In this document: in pieces, positions 26,622 to 36,351 of the stretch
Numbering within the stretch: the stretch's first letter is position 1
Layout of the letters: the number at the start of each line of letters is the position of its first letter
NCBI RefSeq assembly: GCF_900459175.1
Contig: NZ_UHFA01000002.1
Span: 620,001-684,000 of the forward strand
Direction: 5' to 3'
Source of the DNA: Streptococcus downei MFe28
Lineage (GTDB): Bacteria > Bacillota > Bacilli > Lactobacillales > Streptococcaceae
DNA length: 64,000 nucleotides
The notes under the pieces: generated by a model
Databases searched by the model: none
What the model saw: only the letters and a program-made list of their open reading frames with translations
What the model was told of the DNA's origin: nothing
Program-made: the position numbers and the translations under genes

Positions 26622-26735
26622 AATGAATATTTTTCTGCATATTCAGCTTTGAAATGAATAAAAACCAAAAAAATATAAAAAAATCGGAAAAAAATACAAA
26701 AAATGCTTGACGATTGAATAAAAATACCCTATAAT
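26622..26735 (+). promoter_or_regulatory. argG promoter with ArgR-type boxes
   Basis: TTGACG (26707-26712) and TATAAT (26730-26735) are spaced by 17 bases. TGAATAAAAA lies within the spacer, AATGAATAAAAAC lies about 50 bases upstream, and TGAATATTTTTCTGCATATTCA near 26623 is an inverted pair. These resemble ARG boxes (TGAATAWWWATTCA), so ArgR/AhrC control is likely. Confidence 0.6.
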
Positions 26736-26796
26736 GGGTCTTGTAAGGTTGAGATATACAAAAACAACCAAAAAAGAAAGAAAAGAGAAAATAATT

Positions 26797-27987
26797 ATGT
26801 CAAAAGAAAAAGTCATTCTTGCTTATTCAGGAGGTCTTGATACCTCCGTTGCCATTACTTGGTTGAAAAAAGATTACGATGTCGTTGCCGTCTGCATGGA
26901 TGTCGGTGAAGGTAAGGATTTGGAATTCATCCACGACAAGGCCTTGACCGTTGGTGCAATTGAATCCTATGTCCTTGATGTTAAGGACGAATTTGCAGAA
27001 GAATACGTTCTGCCAGCCCTGCAGGCTCATGCTTACTATGAACAAAAGTATCCTTTGGTTTCTGCCCTTAGTCGGCCAGTTATCGCTAAGAAATTAGTAG
27101 AAATTGCCCACAAGACCGGAGCTACTACCATTGCCCATGGCTGTACAGGTAAGGGAAATGACCAGGTTCGGTTTGAAGTGGCTATCGCAGCCTTGGCTCC
27201 TGAACTCAAGGTCATTGCCCCAGTTCGGGAATGGAAATGGTCTCGGGAAGAAGAAATTGACTATGCCAAGAAAAATGGTGTGCCAGTTCCTGCAGACCTT
27301 GACAACCCTTATTCTGTTGACCAAAACCTTTGGGGTCGGGCCAATGAGTGTGGTGTCCTAGAAAACCCTTGGAACCAAGCTCCTGAAGAAGCCTTTGGCA
27401 TTACCAACTCGGTTGAAGAAGCTCCTGATACTCCTGAATTTGTTGACATTGAATTTAAGGCTGGTAAACCGGTTGCCATTGATGGTCAAGAAATGAAATT
27501 GGCTGACCTGATTCAAAAATTGAACGACTTGGCTGGTAAGCATGGTGTTGGTCGGATTGACCACGTTGAGAATCGCTTGGTCGGTATCAAGTCACGGGAA
27601 ATCTACGAATGTCCTGGTGCTATTACCCTCTTGACAGCCCACAAGGAAATTGAAGATTTGACCTTGGTTCGGGAAGTTTCCCACTTTAAGCCAATTCTGG
27701 AAAATGAATTGTCCAATCTGATTTATAATGCCCTTTGGTTTAGCCCAGCAACCGATGCTATCTTGGCCTATATCAAGGAAACGCAAAAGGTTGTCAACGG
27801 GACTGCCAAGGTTAAACTTTACAAGGGTTCAGTCAAGGTAGTTGCAAGGAAGTCACCAAATTCCCTCTATGATGAAAACTTAGCGACCTATACGACAGCT
27901 GATAGCTTTGACCAAGATGCAGCAGTAGGCTTCATCAAGCTTTGGGGTCTACCTACTCAAGTCAATTCGCAAGTTAATAACAAATAA
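26797..27987 (+). CDS. argG: Argininosuccinate synthase
   Basis: A 396-residue enzyme that condenses citrulline and aspartate with ATP to argininosuccinate. The ATP-pyrophosphatase P-loop [12 protein letters not shown] is at residue 10, and the substrate regions [13 protein letters not shown] and [10 protein letters not shown] are present. The ATG at 26797 begins the conserved [13 protein letters not shown]; the frame upstream to 26734 lies within the promoter. It precedes argH with a 328-base gap that contains two hairpin terminators, so the two may be transcribed separately. Confidence 0.97.
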   Translation: MSKEKVILAYSGGLDTSVAITWLKKDYDVVAVCMDVGEGKDLEFIHDKALTVGAIESYVLDVKDEFAEEYVLPALQAHAYYEQKYPLVSALSRPVIAKKLVEIAHKTGATTIAHGCTGKGNDQVRFEVAIAALAPELKVIAPVREWKWSREEEIDYAKKNGVPVPADLDNPYSVDQNLWGRANECGVLENPWNQAPEEAFGITNSVEEAPDTPEFVDIEFKAGKPVAIDGQEMKLADLIQKLNDLAGKHGVGRIDHVENRLVGIKSREIYECPGAITLLTAHKEIEDLTLVREVSHFKPILENELSNLIYNALWFSPATDAILAYIKETQKVVNGTAKVKLYKGSVKVVARKSPNSLYDENLATYTTADSFDQDAAVGFIKLWGLPTQVNSQVNNK

Positions 27988-28039
27988 TTTAGTGCGAAGA
28001 CTAAATCGCAGACCTGAAAGCCGAGAAAAATCTTCAGAT

Positions 28040-28078
28040 AAAAGGGGTCAGAGAGCCCCATCTGGACCTCTTTTCTTT
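28040..28078 (+). terminator. argG terminator
   Basis: AAAAGGGGTC pairs with GGACCTCTTTT, followed by CTTT. Confidence 0.7.
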
Positions 28079-28175
28079 AAACTTAAAGCCTGACCAGGTC
28101 GTCCTGTGAGCCGACTGACGGGCCTGAGAGGTAGAGGCATTCTTCCTTTCAGGAAAATGTTCTGTGAGACCATCA

Positions 28176-28205
28176 AAACTAGCTATGACATAGGCTAGTT
28201 TTTTT
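28176..28205 (+). terminator. Second hairpin between argG and argH
   Basis: AAACTAGC pairs with GCTAGTTT and runs into seven T residues. It could end argG read-through or attenuate argH. Confidence 0.7.
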
Positions 28206-28315
28206 GATATGATAAGGAAGAAAAAAGCGCCAGCCAATGACTGTGCTTGGTCTCTCATAAATGTCTGACAATAAAGAAAGGGAATGTTCGTCTCTTGGGC
28301 GAACCTGGTAAAACT

Positions 28316-29695
28316 ATGGCAGAAAATCATAAACTTTGGGGCGGTCGTTTTGAGGCAGGCCTAGAAAAATGGGTGGAGGAATTTGGGGCGTCCATTTCCT
28401 TTGACCAAAAGATGGCAGAATTTGACCTCAAGGGTTCTATCGCCCATGTGACCATGCTAGGGCAAACCGGTATCATCAGTCCTGAGGAAGCTAGCCAAAT
28501 CAAGGCAGGACTAGAAGAACTCCTGCAAGAATTTCATGCTGGCCAGTTGGTCTTTGATGTTTCTAATGAAGATATTCACATGAATCTGGAATCTCTTCTG
28601 ACAGAGAAAATTGGATCCGTAGCGGGTAAACTTCACACAGCCCGCTCACGGAATGACCAGGTGGCAACTGATATGCACCTCTACCTCAAGGCAAAGCTGG
28701 TTGATGTTCTGGATAAGTTGTACAATCTTAGAAAGACCCTAGTAGATTTGGCGGATCAGCATGTGGAGACCCTTATGCCAGGTTATACCCACCTGCAACA
28801 CGCCCAACCCATTTCCTTTGGCCACCATCTCATGGCCTACTACAATATGTTTACCAGAGATAGCGAGCGCTTCGCATTCAATCAAAAGCACACCAACCTT
28901 TCGCCCCTTGGGGCAGCAGCCTTGGCGGGAACGACATTTCCCATTGACCGCCAACTGACCTCTGACTTGATGGGCTTTGATGGTCCCTACAGTAATTCTT
29001 TGGATGCGGTATCGGACCGTGATTTCATTTTGGAATTTCTCTCCAATGCCAGCATTCTCATGATGCATATGAGTCGTATCTGTGAAGAAATTATCAACTG
29101 GTGCTCCAACGAGTATAAGTTTGTCACCCTGTCTGACACCTTTTCAACAGGGTCCTCTATCATGCCTCAAAAGAAGAATCCTGACATGGCGGAGCTCATT
29201 CGTGGCAAGACCGGTCGGGTCTATGGAAATCTGACAGGTCTCCTAACGGTCATGAAATCCCTACCCTTGGCCTATAATAAGGACCTCCAGGAAGACAAGG
29301 AGGGTATGTTTGACACGGTCGAAACGATCACGGTGGCCCTTGATATTTTAGCTGGAATGCTGTCTAGCATGACTGTCAACGGTAACCATATGGCTGAGTC
29401 AACTGAAAAAGATTTCTCTAATGCGACAGAGTTGGCAGACTACCTAGCTGTCAAGGGTCTACCTTTCCGTCAGGCCCATGAAATTGTTGGAAAATTGGTT
29501 TTGGAATGCACCAAGAATGGCCATTATCTTCAAGATGTGCCTCTGGAGCGCTACCAAGAAATCTCTGACTTGATTGAGGAGGATATTTATACTACCCTTC
29601 AATCTAAGACGGCTGTCCAACGTCGCAATTCTCTGGGTGGAACTGGGTTTGACCAAGTTCGCTGGCAGATTGTTGAAGCCAGAGACAATCTTTAA
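28316..29695 (+). CDS. argH: Argininosuccinate lyase
   Basis: A 459-residue fumarase-superfamily enzyme that splits argininosuccinate into arginine and fumarate, the last step of arginine synthesis. The signature is [15 protein letters not shown] (about residue 280), and [10 protein letters not shown] and [14 protein letters not shown] [13 protein letters not shown] are present. The ATG at 28316 matches the usual [13 protein letters not shown] start; the frame upstream to 28247 is not conserved. A strong terminator follows. Confidence 0.97.
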   Translation: MAENHKLWGGRFEAGLEKWVEEFGASISFDQKMAEFDLKGSIAHVTMLGQTGIISPEEASQIKAGLEELLQEFHAGQLVFDVSNEDIHMNLESLLTEKIGSVAGKLHTARSRNDQVATDMHLYLKAKLVDVLDKLYNLRKTLVDLADQHVETLMPGYTHLQHAQPISFGHHLMAYYNMFTRDSERFAFNQKHTNLSPLGAAALAGTTFPIDRQLTSDLMGFDGPYSNSLDAVSDRDFILEFLSNASILMMHMSRICEEIINWCSNEYKFVTLSDTFSTGSSIMPQKKNPDMAELIRGKTGRVYGNLTGLLTVMKSLPLAYNKDLQEDKEGMFDTVETITVALDILAGMLSSMTVNGNHMAESTEKDFSNATELADYLAVKGLPFRQAHEIVGKLVLECTKNGHYLQDVPLERYQEISDLIEEDIYTTLQSKTAVQRRNSLGGTGFDQVRWQIVEARDNL

Positions 29696-29722
29696 TTAGT
29701 GATAACTTTTTATCTTGAATTC

Positions 29723-29760
29723 CAAAAGCTCCCGTTAGCAAGTTCTAACAGGAGCTTTTG
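29723..29760 (+). terminator. argH terminator
   Basis: CAAAAGCTCC pairs perfectly with GGAGCTTTTG. Confidence 0.85.
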
Positions 29761-29780
29761 TGTTGGCGGACTAGTCGCTT

Positions 29781-30061
29781 AAAGGGAGCTCTATAGAGGT
29801 TGCCGTTAGGGAGTAAGACAGAAGGAGAGCGGGACGACAAAATCGACTGTCTGTCCTGCTCTCTTCATCACCTCACACCTTTTTATTTTAAGGTGTCGGC
29901 TAAGACAGTCCATCGGACTGTCTTGCTACCCCAGCAAGGGTGACTAGCTGTCTGCTGTGCCACATCTAGCGCAAAAATAGCAGACAGCTACTGTGACATC
30001 AGTCACTTTGTGACTTGATGTCATTCTCCTTGCCTTGGCTAATTTTGATTTTTATGAGTAT
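29781..30061 (+). repeat. BOX-like repeat, copy E (5' truncated, one module replaced)
   Basis: It starts within the GGCAATC/GATTGCC module and ends at TTTTTATGAGTAT (30061). The TTTGACAGCTGTCAAA hairpin found in other copies is replaced here by a different hairpin, GAGAGCGGGAC paired with GTCCTGCTCTC. The last 23 bases overlap, on the opposite strand, the end of the nucleotidase gene. Confidence 0.8.
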
Positions 30062-32489
30062 TAGATTTAGGTAGAAGACTGGCAGCAAAAGTGCTGATGA
30101 GGGGGCCGAGAAGGCTCAAGAGCCAACCTGATTGACTGGCTGTCTTGGGTAATTGACTTTGAGTGGTCTGAGCGTTCTTTGAGCTGGTTGGTTGATTTTG
30201 GAGAGCCTGATCATTCTCGGTCACCATTTGTAGGATGGCTTGCCTTTGTTCAAGAGATAGGCTAGCCTGGCTGGAGACCTCTTGCCCTTTGACTTCTTGG
30301 CTCTTAGGGTTAAGATCCTGGGCCTGATTGATTTGGTCGCTGTAAATGTATTTGAAGTCACCAAAGCCCTTGTTGCTAGGGTCGCTGGCAACGAACTGAA
30401 TACTTGAGCGGTCGCACAGAAGGTCTTTAGCCCGTTCGGCCGTGCGGAAGTGGATATCGAGCCCTTTGATAGCATCCGTAAAGCCCCAATTCTGGTCAGC
30501 GGTAGGGTTGATGGTCTTGACAGCTGTAATATAGTTGATAAGGACTTGGTGATTTTCCAAATTGAGCAGGCGATTTTCGCTAGCATTTCTGACACCTGGG
30601 AAGTTGCCACTGGCCCTATAATTATTGGTGACCACCATAAATTCTTGGTCATCGCTAATCGGTTTTCCTTGGTAGGTTAGGTCTTGGACGCGGTGGGCGT
30701 CAGGATTGACCAAATTGCCATCACGGTCGTATTTATTGGGCTGGGTGACATCGTATTTGTAGTTGATGCCGTCAATGACATCGAAATTGTAGGTGCGGTA
30801 GTCGGTGTTAATTAGGTCTTGAGCTTGGGGCTTGTTAGGGTCAATCTGATTAAATTGACCAGCGGACATTTCCAGCCATTCTCGCAAATCCTTACCGGTC
30901 ACTTTAAGAAGGGCTGTGACGTTATCGTAGAGATAGAGGTCAGCAACATTCTTAATGGCTAGAGGACCTGCAGGAATATCGGTGTAGGCAGAAGCGTCAT
31001 TACGAGACCCAGCCTTAAAAGGTGCGGCAGCTGACAGTAGGGGCAGGTTAGCCTCAGGAGTTCCGGTTAATTGATCTTTAACATACCAGATTTGGGCATT
31101 ATTGACGATTTGAATCGAAGGGTCGTCTTGGACGAGGGCGAAATAGCTATTGATTGGAGCTGTCGTCTGTCCCACTTCTTGGCGAACATAGCTAATGGTT
31201 CCTTGGTGGGCCTGCTCAGCGAGTTTGAGGATGTTGGGGTCTGCTGAATTAGAGTTCTCATCAACCTTTCGGATTTCAGTATGGCTTTGGTCTACCTTCC
31301 ACTTACCGCCTTGGTAGAGGAGGTTAAGTTGGATGACACCCAGGTGGTCACCGTATTTTCCACCCATAGTGACGGGGATACCATTGATTTTGCCGTTAAT
31401 GCCGTCAACCCCGGGGATTTTCTCATAAACACCTGCCCCATTTCCAGAAGGAAATTCGGCGTGGGAGTGGCCTGTTACAACGGCATCAATGCCCTTGGCG
31501 CTGGCGATTTGGTAGCCAACATTTTCTTCACCTTGAAGATAGTCGTTATCACCGATGCCTGAGTGGGACATGACAATAACCAGGTCAGCACCCTTGGAAC
31601 GCATTTCCGGAGCGATAGCTTCAACCGCCTGAAGGGCATCAATGGTCTTGACCTTTCCTTCCAGATTGGCCTTGTCCCAGTTCATGATTTGGGGAGGGAC
31701 GATACCGGTGATACCGATATTGACCCTTACCTGCCGCCCGTTGGTATCGGTAAAGGTTTTGGGAATAATGATATAGGGATTAAAATAATGTTGGCCTGTC
31801 TTGGCATCAAGAACATTGGCATTGACAATAGGAAGATCTGCTGAGCTAATCACCTGGTTGAGATAGTCTAGGCCATAGTTAAATTCATGGTTACCTAGGG
31901 ATGCAGCGTCATAGTGGAGGTTTGTGAAGGCCTTATACATAGGGTGCTGATCACCTTTTTTGACAGAATTTATCAGGGCTTCATAGGTGCCGAGAGGGGT
32001 CCCTTGGATAGTGTCCCCATTATCAACGAGGACAGCGTTGGGATTCTCTTTTTCTGCCTGGTTAATCAAGAGAGCGGTTTTGGCCAGGCCGATATTTTGG
32101 GCAGCCTTGTCCTGGTAGTAGTCGTAGTTGACCAGGTTGGTGTGCAGGTCAGTAGTTGATAGAATTTGCAGATCAACCTTTTCCCCTTTAATCGGCTTAG
32201 TGTCAGCAGGCTCGGCTTGAGCGACGGTCTTTGGAGCCTTGGTTTGAGTGATAGGCTGGTTTGGCTGGTTTGAATCTTGTTCAGATGAGGTGCTTGGACC
32301 TTGATTGCAGGTCTCTTGCTTGCTACTAGGGGCTGGATTGCTGGTAGGTGTTTGCTGGTCGCTAGTAGCTGGCTCAGTTGAAGTGGCTTGCTGCTCAGTG
32401 TCTTGGCTTAAGACGGCCTGGTTTTGGGCAGGGTCCTGACTGTAATCTTGGGCCACTTGCTCATCAGCCTTGACTTTGTTGGCAAGCAA
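30039..32489 (-). CDS. Surface 5'-nucleotidase / 2',3'-cyclic phosphodiesterase (CpdB/CdnP/SntA-like)
   Basis: A large secreted metallophosphoesterase that degrades extracellular nucleotides and, in related streptococcal proteins, cyclic dinucleotides. After a Gln/Ser/Pro-rich region come the metal motifs STTDLHTNL, DNGDTIQG, GNHEFNYG and VTGHSHAEF, then a 5'-nucleotidase C-terminal domain to about residue 680. A sorting-like signal LPKTA plus a hydrophobic segment follows. The tail PKSNTHKNQN is encoded by the end of BOX-like copy E. The coordinates use a TTG at 32489, which would omit the signal peptide. In-frame codons upstream encode SISQYYFRKSALLLSLVRAG, but AAGGAG (32553-32558) is followed by ATC, not ATG. 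The gene may have lost its start codon. Confidence 0.75.
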   Translation of the reverse strand: MLANKVKADEQVAQDYSQDPAQNQAVLSQDTEQQATSTEPATSDQQTPTSNPAPSSKQETCNQGPSTSSEQDSNQPNQPITQTKAPKTVAQAEPADTKPIKGEKVDLQILSTTDLHTNLVNYDYYQDKAAQNIGLAKTALLINQAEKENPNAVLVDNGDTIQGTPLGTYEALINSVKKGDQHPMYKAFTNLHYDAASLGNHEFNYGLDYLNQVISSADLPIVNANVLDAKTGQHYFNPYIIIPKTFTDTNGRQVRVNIGITGIVPPQIMNWDKANLEGKVKTIDALQAVEAIAPEMRSKGADLVIVMSHSGIGDNDYLQGEENVGYQIASAKGIDAVVTGHSHAEFPSGNGAGVYEKIPGVDGINGKINGIPVTMGGKYGDHLGVIQLNLLYQGGKWKVDQSHTEIRKVDENSNSADPNILKLAEQAHQGTISYVRQEVGQTTAPINSYFALVQDDPSIQIVNNAQIWYVKDQLTGTPEANLPLLSAAAPFKAGSRNDASAYTDIPAGPLAIKNVADLYLYDNVTALLKVTGKDLREWLEMSAGQFNQIDPNKPQAQDLINTDYRTYNFDVIDGINYKYDVTQPNKYDRDGNLVNPDAHRVQDLTYQGKPISDDQEFMVVTNNYRASGNFPGVRNASENRLLNLENHQVLINYITAVKTINPTADQNWGFTDAIKGLDIHFRTAERAKDLLCDRSSIQFVASDPSNKGFGDFKYIYSDQINQAQDLNPKSQEVKGQEVSSQASLSLEQRQAILQMVTENDQALQNQPTSSKNAQTTQSQLPKTASQSGWLLSLLGPLISTFAASLLPKSNTHKNQN

Positions 32490-32559
32490 GCCAGCTCTGA
32501 CTAGAGATAGCAGTAGGGCACTCTTTCGGAAATAGTATTGGGAGATAGAAAACTCCTTG

Positions 32560-32858
32560 TGAAAATTCTAATTTTTATAGACCCCTTCAAGGGGATGACT
32601 AATTAATTGGAAAAATTGCTGTCACATTTCAAAGACCCTTGAACGTTCGTCTATAAAAGTTTTTAACTGCTATTATACACGGAAAACAAGCCAAAACAAG
32701 TGGTTTTTCCGAACTTTATTCCTTGAAACGCCAATTTCTAACGTATAACAGTTCCTTTTAATTCTCTGAAGCCAACCTTCAATGGAGTCAGGCCAATACT
32801 AGGAATTCCCCGACTAGAGATGCTTGGCAGTTTGGTCTTATTTTATTTTATCCGCTCT
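32560..32858. other. Intergenic stretch upstream of rnpA
   Basis: This gap holds the upstream region of the nucleotidase gene (minus strand) and leads into the rnpA promoter. I see no RNA or coding sequence I can support. Confidence 0.4.
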
Positions 32859-32891
32859 AAGCCCCAAAATTCAAGCGATTTTGGGCTTTTT
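32859..32891 (+). terminator. Terminator-like hairpin overlapping the rnpA promoter
   Basis: AAGCCCCAAAA pairs with TTTTGGGCTT and is followed by TTTC. Its right arm includes TTGGGC, the -35 box of rnpA. No obvious upstream plus-strand transcript needs it. Confidence 0.6.
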
Positions 32892-32909
32892 CGTCTTTTA
32901 TGATATAAT
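32881..32909 (+). promoter_or_regulatory. rnpA promoter
   Basis: TTGGGC (32881-32886) and TATAAT (32904-32909, with TG as an extended -10) are separated by 17 bases. Confidence 0.65.
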
Positions 32910-32940
32910 AAGGGATAATTTAGAACATTTGGAGACCGAG

Positions 32941-33276
32941 TTGAAAAAGACCTATCGCGTAAAGCGGAATCAAGATTTTCAAGTTATTTTTGGCCAGGGT
33001 AAAAGTGTTGCCAACCGAAAATTTGTTGTTTACAGTTTGGAAAAGTCGCAAAAACATTTCCGTGTCGGTCTATCCGTCAGTAAAAAACTGGGAAATGCGG
33101 TAGTCCGCAATCGGATTAAGCGCAAACTGCGTCATGTCTTAATGGAGTTGGCTCCTTTTCTGACCACGCATGACTTCGTTGTCATTGCTAGAAAGGGTGT
33201 CGAAGAGCTCAACTACCAGGAGGTTAAGCAGAATCTGCGTCACGTACTCAGTTTGGCTGGCCTCTACGAGAAATAA
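32941..33276 (+). CDS. rnpA: Ribonuclease P protein component
   Basis: A 111-residue basic protein that helps the RNase P RNA cut tRNA 5' leaders. The conserved block is [14 protein letters not shown], the RNR motif. The start is a TTG six bases after GGAG, giving the canonical [13 protein letters not shown]. The upstream frame to 32824 runs through the promoter and is not used. A 507-bp BOX-like repeat separates it from yidC, which normally follows directly. Confidence 0.95.
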   Translation: MKKTYRVKRNQDFQVIFGQGKSVANRKFVVYSLEKSQKHFRVGLSVSKKLGNAVVRNRIKRKLRHVLMELAPFLTTHDFVVIARKGVEELNYQEVKQNLRHVLSLAGLYEK

Positions 33277-33309
33277 GGGCTTGGGGAAAATGCTTAGGTT
33301 TAATGGCTT

Positions 33310-33817
33310 AACACTCTTCAAAAATCAAAACTATCCCACGGATAAAGTCACTCTAAGATTTCTCATTAGAGTGACTACGAAAACTACGATTGTAGTTTTC
33401 TATATCCCTGGCTAACCCTGTATAAACTGTGGCAACGACAGTTTGTACCTCGTGTCGCATCGTTAACTACTTACTGAGGAAAGCGTATCTTTCCCTATTT
33501 CCAACCTCAAAAGGTCTCCCAGACCTTTTGAGCTGTCTGCAGTTCGTGCGATGCGGAGCAAAGTTGGTCGATTTCACCAACTTTGTGAGGTTAGTAAGGG
33601 AGCTAGGCAATCGCTATAGAGATTGCCGTTTGGAAGTAAGGCAGAAGGGCTTTGACAGCTGTCAAAACCTTCGTCGTCTTACCCCAGCAAGGGTGACTAG
33701 CTGTCTGCTGTGCCACAAGGTGGCGCAAAGATAGCAGACACCTACTGCGACATCAGTCACTTTAGTGACTTGATGTCATTGCTCCTTGCCTTAGCTAGAT
33801 TGATTTTTATTGAGTAG
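33310..33817 (+). repeat. BOX-like repeat, copy F (nearly full length)
   Basis: Runs from ACACTCTTCAAAAATC to TTTTTATTGAGTAG, with all 5' hairpins present and the AGACAGTCC module missing. It sits between rnpA and yidC in the same orientation as the genes. Confidence 0.88.
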
Positions 33818-33932
33818 GAGTTCCCTCCAGCCCTTATGTCAGTCTCTGAAAGTATTGAATTGATAAAAAAACGGTGAGGTTAGGGTCTTTCTTTTAACCT
33901 CTGACTAGTGTGATGCCTGAAAGGATAATTTT

Positions 33933-34733
33933 GTGAAGAAAAAAATTAGATTAAGTTCCCTAGCTCTAGGGGCTTTGGTTCTCTTATCTGCCTGTGGCCG
34001 TGGCCCTGTGACTAGCTCATCAACAGGTTGGGATCAGTTGGTTTATGGCTTTGGTCGTGCCATTCAATGGCTTTCCTTTGGTGGCTCAGTCGGGATTGGG
34101 ATTATTCTCATTACCCTGATTGTTCGACTGGCTTTGGTGCCACTTTATAACCGACAAATGAAGTCCAGCCGAGAAATGCAAGAGTTGCAGCCTGAGCTCA
34201 AGCGCATTCAGAAAGAGTATGCGGATGACCGCAATCTCCAGTATGCTAAAACACAGGAGCTCTATAAGGAAAATGGTGTTAACCAGTGGGCAGCCTTTTT
34301 GCCCATCCTGATTCAATTGCCGGTCATGATGGCCCTCTATCAAGCCTTGATTCGGGTTCCAGCCCTCAGCCAGGGAAACTTTTTGATTTGGAATCTAGGC
34401 AAAAATGATGGCACCTTTATCCTGCCAATTTTAGCAGCCTTCTTTACTTTCTTGTCCATGTGGCTTAGCAATAAGGCAACCAAGGAAAAGAACGCCTTTA
34501 TGACAGCGACTAGCATCATTATGCCCCTCTTTATCTTCTGGATTGGGACCCGCTTTACGAGTGGTATTGCCCTTTACTGGGCGATTGGGAATGCCTTCCA
34601 GGTCGCCCAAGTCCTGATTTTCCACAATCCTTTTAAGATTATTGCTGAACGCGAACGCAAGGAGGCCTTGGAAAAGGAAAGGGCGGCCAAGATTCGTAAG
34701 GCTAAGAAAAAGGCTCATAAGAAACGTAAGTAA
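33933..34733 (+). CDS. yidC: Membrane protein insertase YidC1
   Basis: A 266-residue lipoprotein insertase of the YidC/Oxa1 family that inserts proteins into the cytoplasmic membrane. The lipobox is LVLLSACG (Cys near residue 21). Five membrane segments follow, with the helix LIVRLALVPLYNRQMKSSREM and the tail KIRKAKKKAHKKRK. The start is a GTG eight bases behind AAAGGA. It is followed by jag. Streptococci usually have a second yidC elsewhere. Confidence 0.95.
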   Translation: MKKKIRLSSLALGALVLLSACGRGPVTSSSTGWDQLVYGFGRAIQWLSFGGSVGIGIILITLIVRLALVPLYNRQMKSSREMQELQPELKRIQKEYADDRNLQYAKTQELYKENGVNQWAAFLPILIQLPVMMALYQALIRVPALSQGNFLIWNLGKNDGTFILPILAAFFTFLSMWLSNKATKEKNAFMTATSIIMPLFIFWIGTRFTSGIALYWAIGNAFQVAQVLIFHNPFKIIAERERKEALEKERAAKIRKAKKKAHKKRK

Positions 34734-34860
34734 ACGCAACAGAAAAAAAGAACACAGGATTCTAAGAAAGAAAAATAAGAATAGCTTTTAAAGGAAACCT
34801 AGTCTACCTCGGTCCTTGATTGGAGAGGTGTTTAGCTGTTAGCCAAGGAGTATAGATATT

Positions 34861-35991
34861 ATGGTAATATTCACAGGTGATACTGTTGAAGAAGCAATTC
34901 AAACAGGGCTCAGTGATTTAGGGATTACACGGACCAAGGCCTCAATTAGGGTGCTGTCGCGTGGCAAGAAGGGCTTTTTGGGCTTCGGTAAGAAGCCAGC
35001 CCAGGTAGATCTCGAAATCATTAGTCGGACAACCGTTTCCCAAGCCGATCAAGAGATTGTCAGAAGTTTACCGCAGGCCCTGAGCAAGCGAGAAGCTTCG
35101 GAGGAGGCCCTCAAGCAAGAGGCGGCCGAGTCCCGTAAGGTAACCAGCATTATTAACTATTTGGAAAAACGTGGTCGAATCGTTAATGATAATGTTAAAT
35201 CAGAAATGTTGGATGCTAGACGGTCCATCACTTCCGTACTCAGCGACCTACTGCCCGATGAAATCGTTGAGGAGTATCGTCGCAAGAAGGAAGAGTTGGA
35301 TAAGGAAGGGCTGGATTGGGAAGATGAGCTAGAAGAAGATGCCATCGAGTCTGATGTGGAATCTAGCCAGGCTGACCAGACTGTCCAAGAAAGGGCGACT
35401 GCACCTGTGGAAGTCGCTTCAGCTGACCAAGAGGATTCCGCCCAAGCTAGCCATGAAGCATCAGAATCCGAGGCCTCTCAGACCCCTTCCCCTAGTGAGC
35501 AGCAAAATGCTGAATCAAGGGATCATAAGGATATTGAAGAGGCAACAGGCTCTGTAACAGCCTACCTAGAATCAATTATCTACGAGATGGATGTGGAGGC
35601 TAGTCTGCAAGCTAGCCATACCAGCCGTCAGATTACCATTCAGATTGAAACGCCAGAAGCAGGCAGAGTGATTGGCTACCATGGCAAGGTCCTCAAATCT
35701 CTTCAAGTGTTGGCTCAAAATTATCTCCATGACCATTATTCTCGCTCCTTGTCGGTCACTGTCAATGTCCATGATTATGTGGAACGTCGCACCGAAACCT
35801 TGATTAATTTTACCCATAAGATTGCTGAGCGTGTACTAGACAGCCATCAACCTTATCGCATGGACAGTATGTCCAACGATGAGCGCAAGGTTATCCACAA
35901 AACGATTGCTAAAATTTCAGGTGTGGACAGCTACTCAGAAGGCCAAGACCCTAAACGCTACGTTGTGGTCGTTCCAAGCCAACATGAATAA
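34861..35991 (+). CDS. jag: RNA-binding protein Jag/KhpB (EloR)
   Basis: A 376-residue RNA-binding protein that, with KhpA, influences cell elongation in streptococci. A Jag-N domain (about 1-52, GKKGFLGFGKKPA) is followed by a long acidic Ser/Glu/Gln-rich linker (about 145-225), a KH domain with GRVIGYHGKVLKSLQ, and a C-terminal R3H domain (about 310-376, ERRTETLINFTHKIAERV and SNDERKVIHKTI). AAGGAG precedes the ATG. In many genomes it sits just before rpmH, but here 6.6 kb of other genes intervene. Confidence 0.94.
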   Translation: MVIFTGDTVEEAIQTGLSDLGITRTKASIRVLSRGKKGFLGFGKKPAQVDLEIISRTTVSQADQEIVRSLPQALSKREASEEALKQEAAESRKVTSIINYLEKRGRIVNDNVKSEMLDARRSITSVLSDLLPDEIVEEYRRKKEELDKEGLDWEDELEEDAIESDVESSQADQTVQERATAPVEVASADQEDSAQASHEASESEASQTPSPSEQQNAESRDHKDIEEATGSVTAYLESIIYEMDVEASLQASHTSRQITIQIETPEAGRVIGYHGKVLKSLQVLAQNYLHDHYSRSLSVTVNVHDYVERRTETLINFTHKIAERVLDSHQPYRMDSMSNDERKVIHKTIAKISGVDSYSEGQDPKRYVVVVPSQHE

Positions 35992-35994
35992 ATT

Positions 35995-36029
35995 AAAAGA
36001 AGTCGAAAAGATTCGGCTTTTATTTTTTT
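35995..36029 (+). terminator. jag terminator
   Basis: AAAAGAAGTCGAA pairs with TTCGGCTTTT and is followed by a T-rich tract. Confidence 0.75.
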
Positions 36030-36056
36030 GCTCAAGGGGGTCCTGAGTCAAATCTA

Positions 36057-36159
36057 ATACTCAATGAAAATCGAAATTAGCCGAGGCAATGAACCGAAGA
36101 CAGTACTGGGGTACGGCAAGGTGAGTTAACGATGGAAAATTTTGATTTTCGAAGAGTAT
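36057..36159 (-). repeat. BOX-like repeat, copy G (minimal, 103 bp)
   Basis: Only the two ends and a little between remain: ATACTCAATGAAAATC ... GTACGGCAAGGTGAGTTAAC ... GATTTTCGAAGAGTAT. This defines the smallest end-to-end unit of the family. Confidence 0.88.
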
Positions 36160-36187
36160 AAAACCTGAAAGCCAGGCTAACAAAAGA

Positions 36188-36232
36188 TGTCCCTTGTTCG
36201 GCTTTATTAGCGAACAGAGTGAGCTTAACCGG
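36188..36232. repeat. 45-bp direct repeat, left copy
   Basis: TGTCCCTTGTTCGGC...TAACCGG matches 38947-38991 at 44 of 45 positions. It contains a small hairpin, GTTCG..CGAAC. The two copies flank the accessory genes and the IS. Confidence 0.85.
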
Positions 36233-36351
36233 ATATGGCTTGCTTGCTAGAAAGAAGAAAGAAGACTAATCGATTTAGAGTTCTTGGAATTTTTCATAAC
36301 AACTAAAAACAAGGTTTGAAATTGAAGAGTAAATTTGAAGCTAGATTTTTG

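Noticed and set aside
30450..32159. Plus-strand ORFs opposite the nucleotidase
   Set aside because: Antisense shadows without ribosome binding sites or family resemblance.
34431..34739. Minus-strand 102-codon ORF opposite yidC
   Set aside because: It is a shadow of a well-conserved gene on the other strand.
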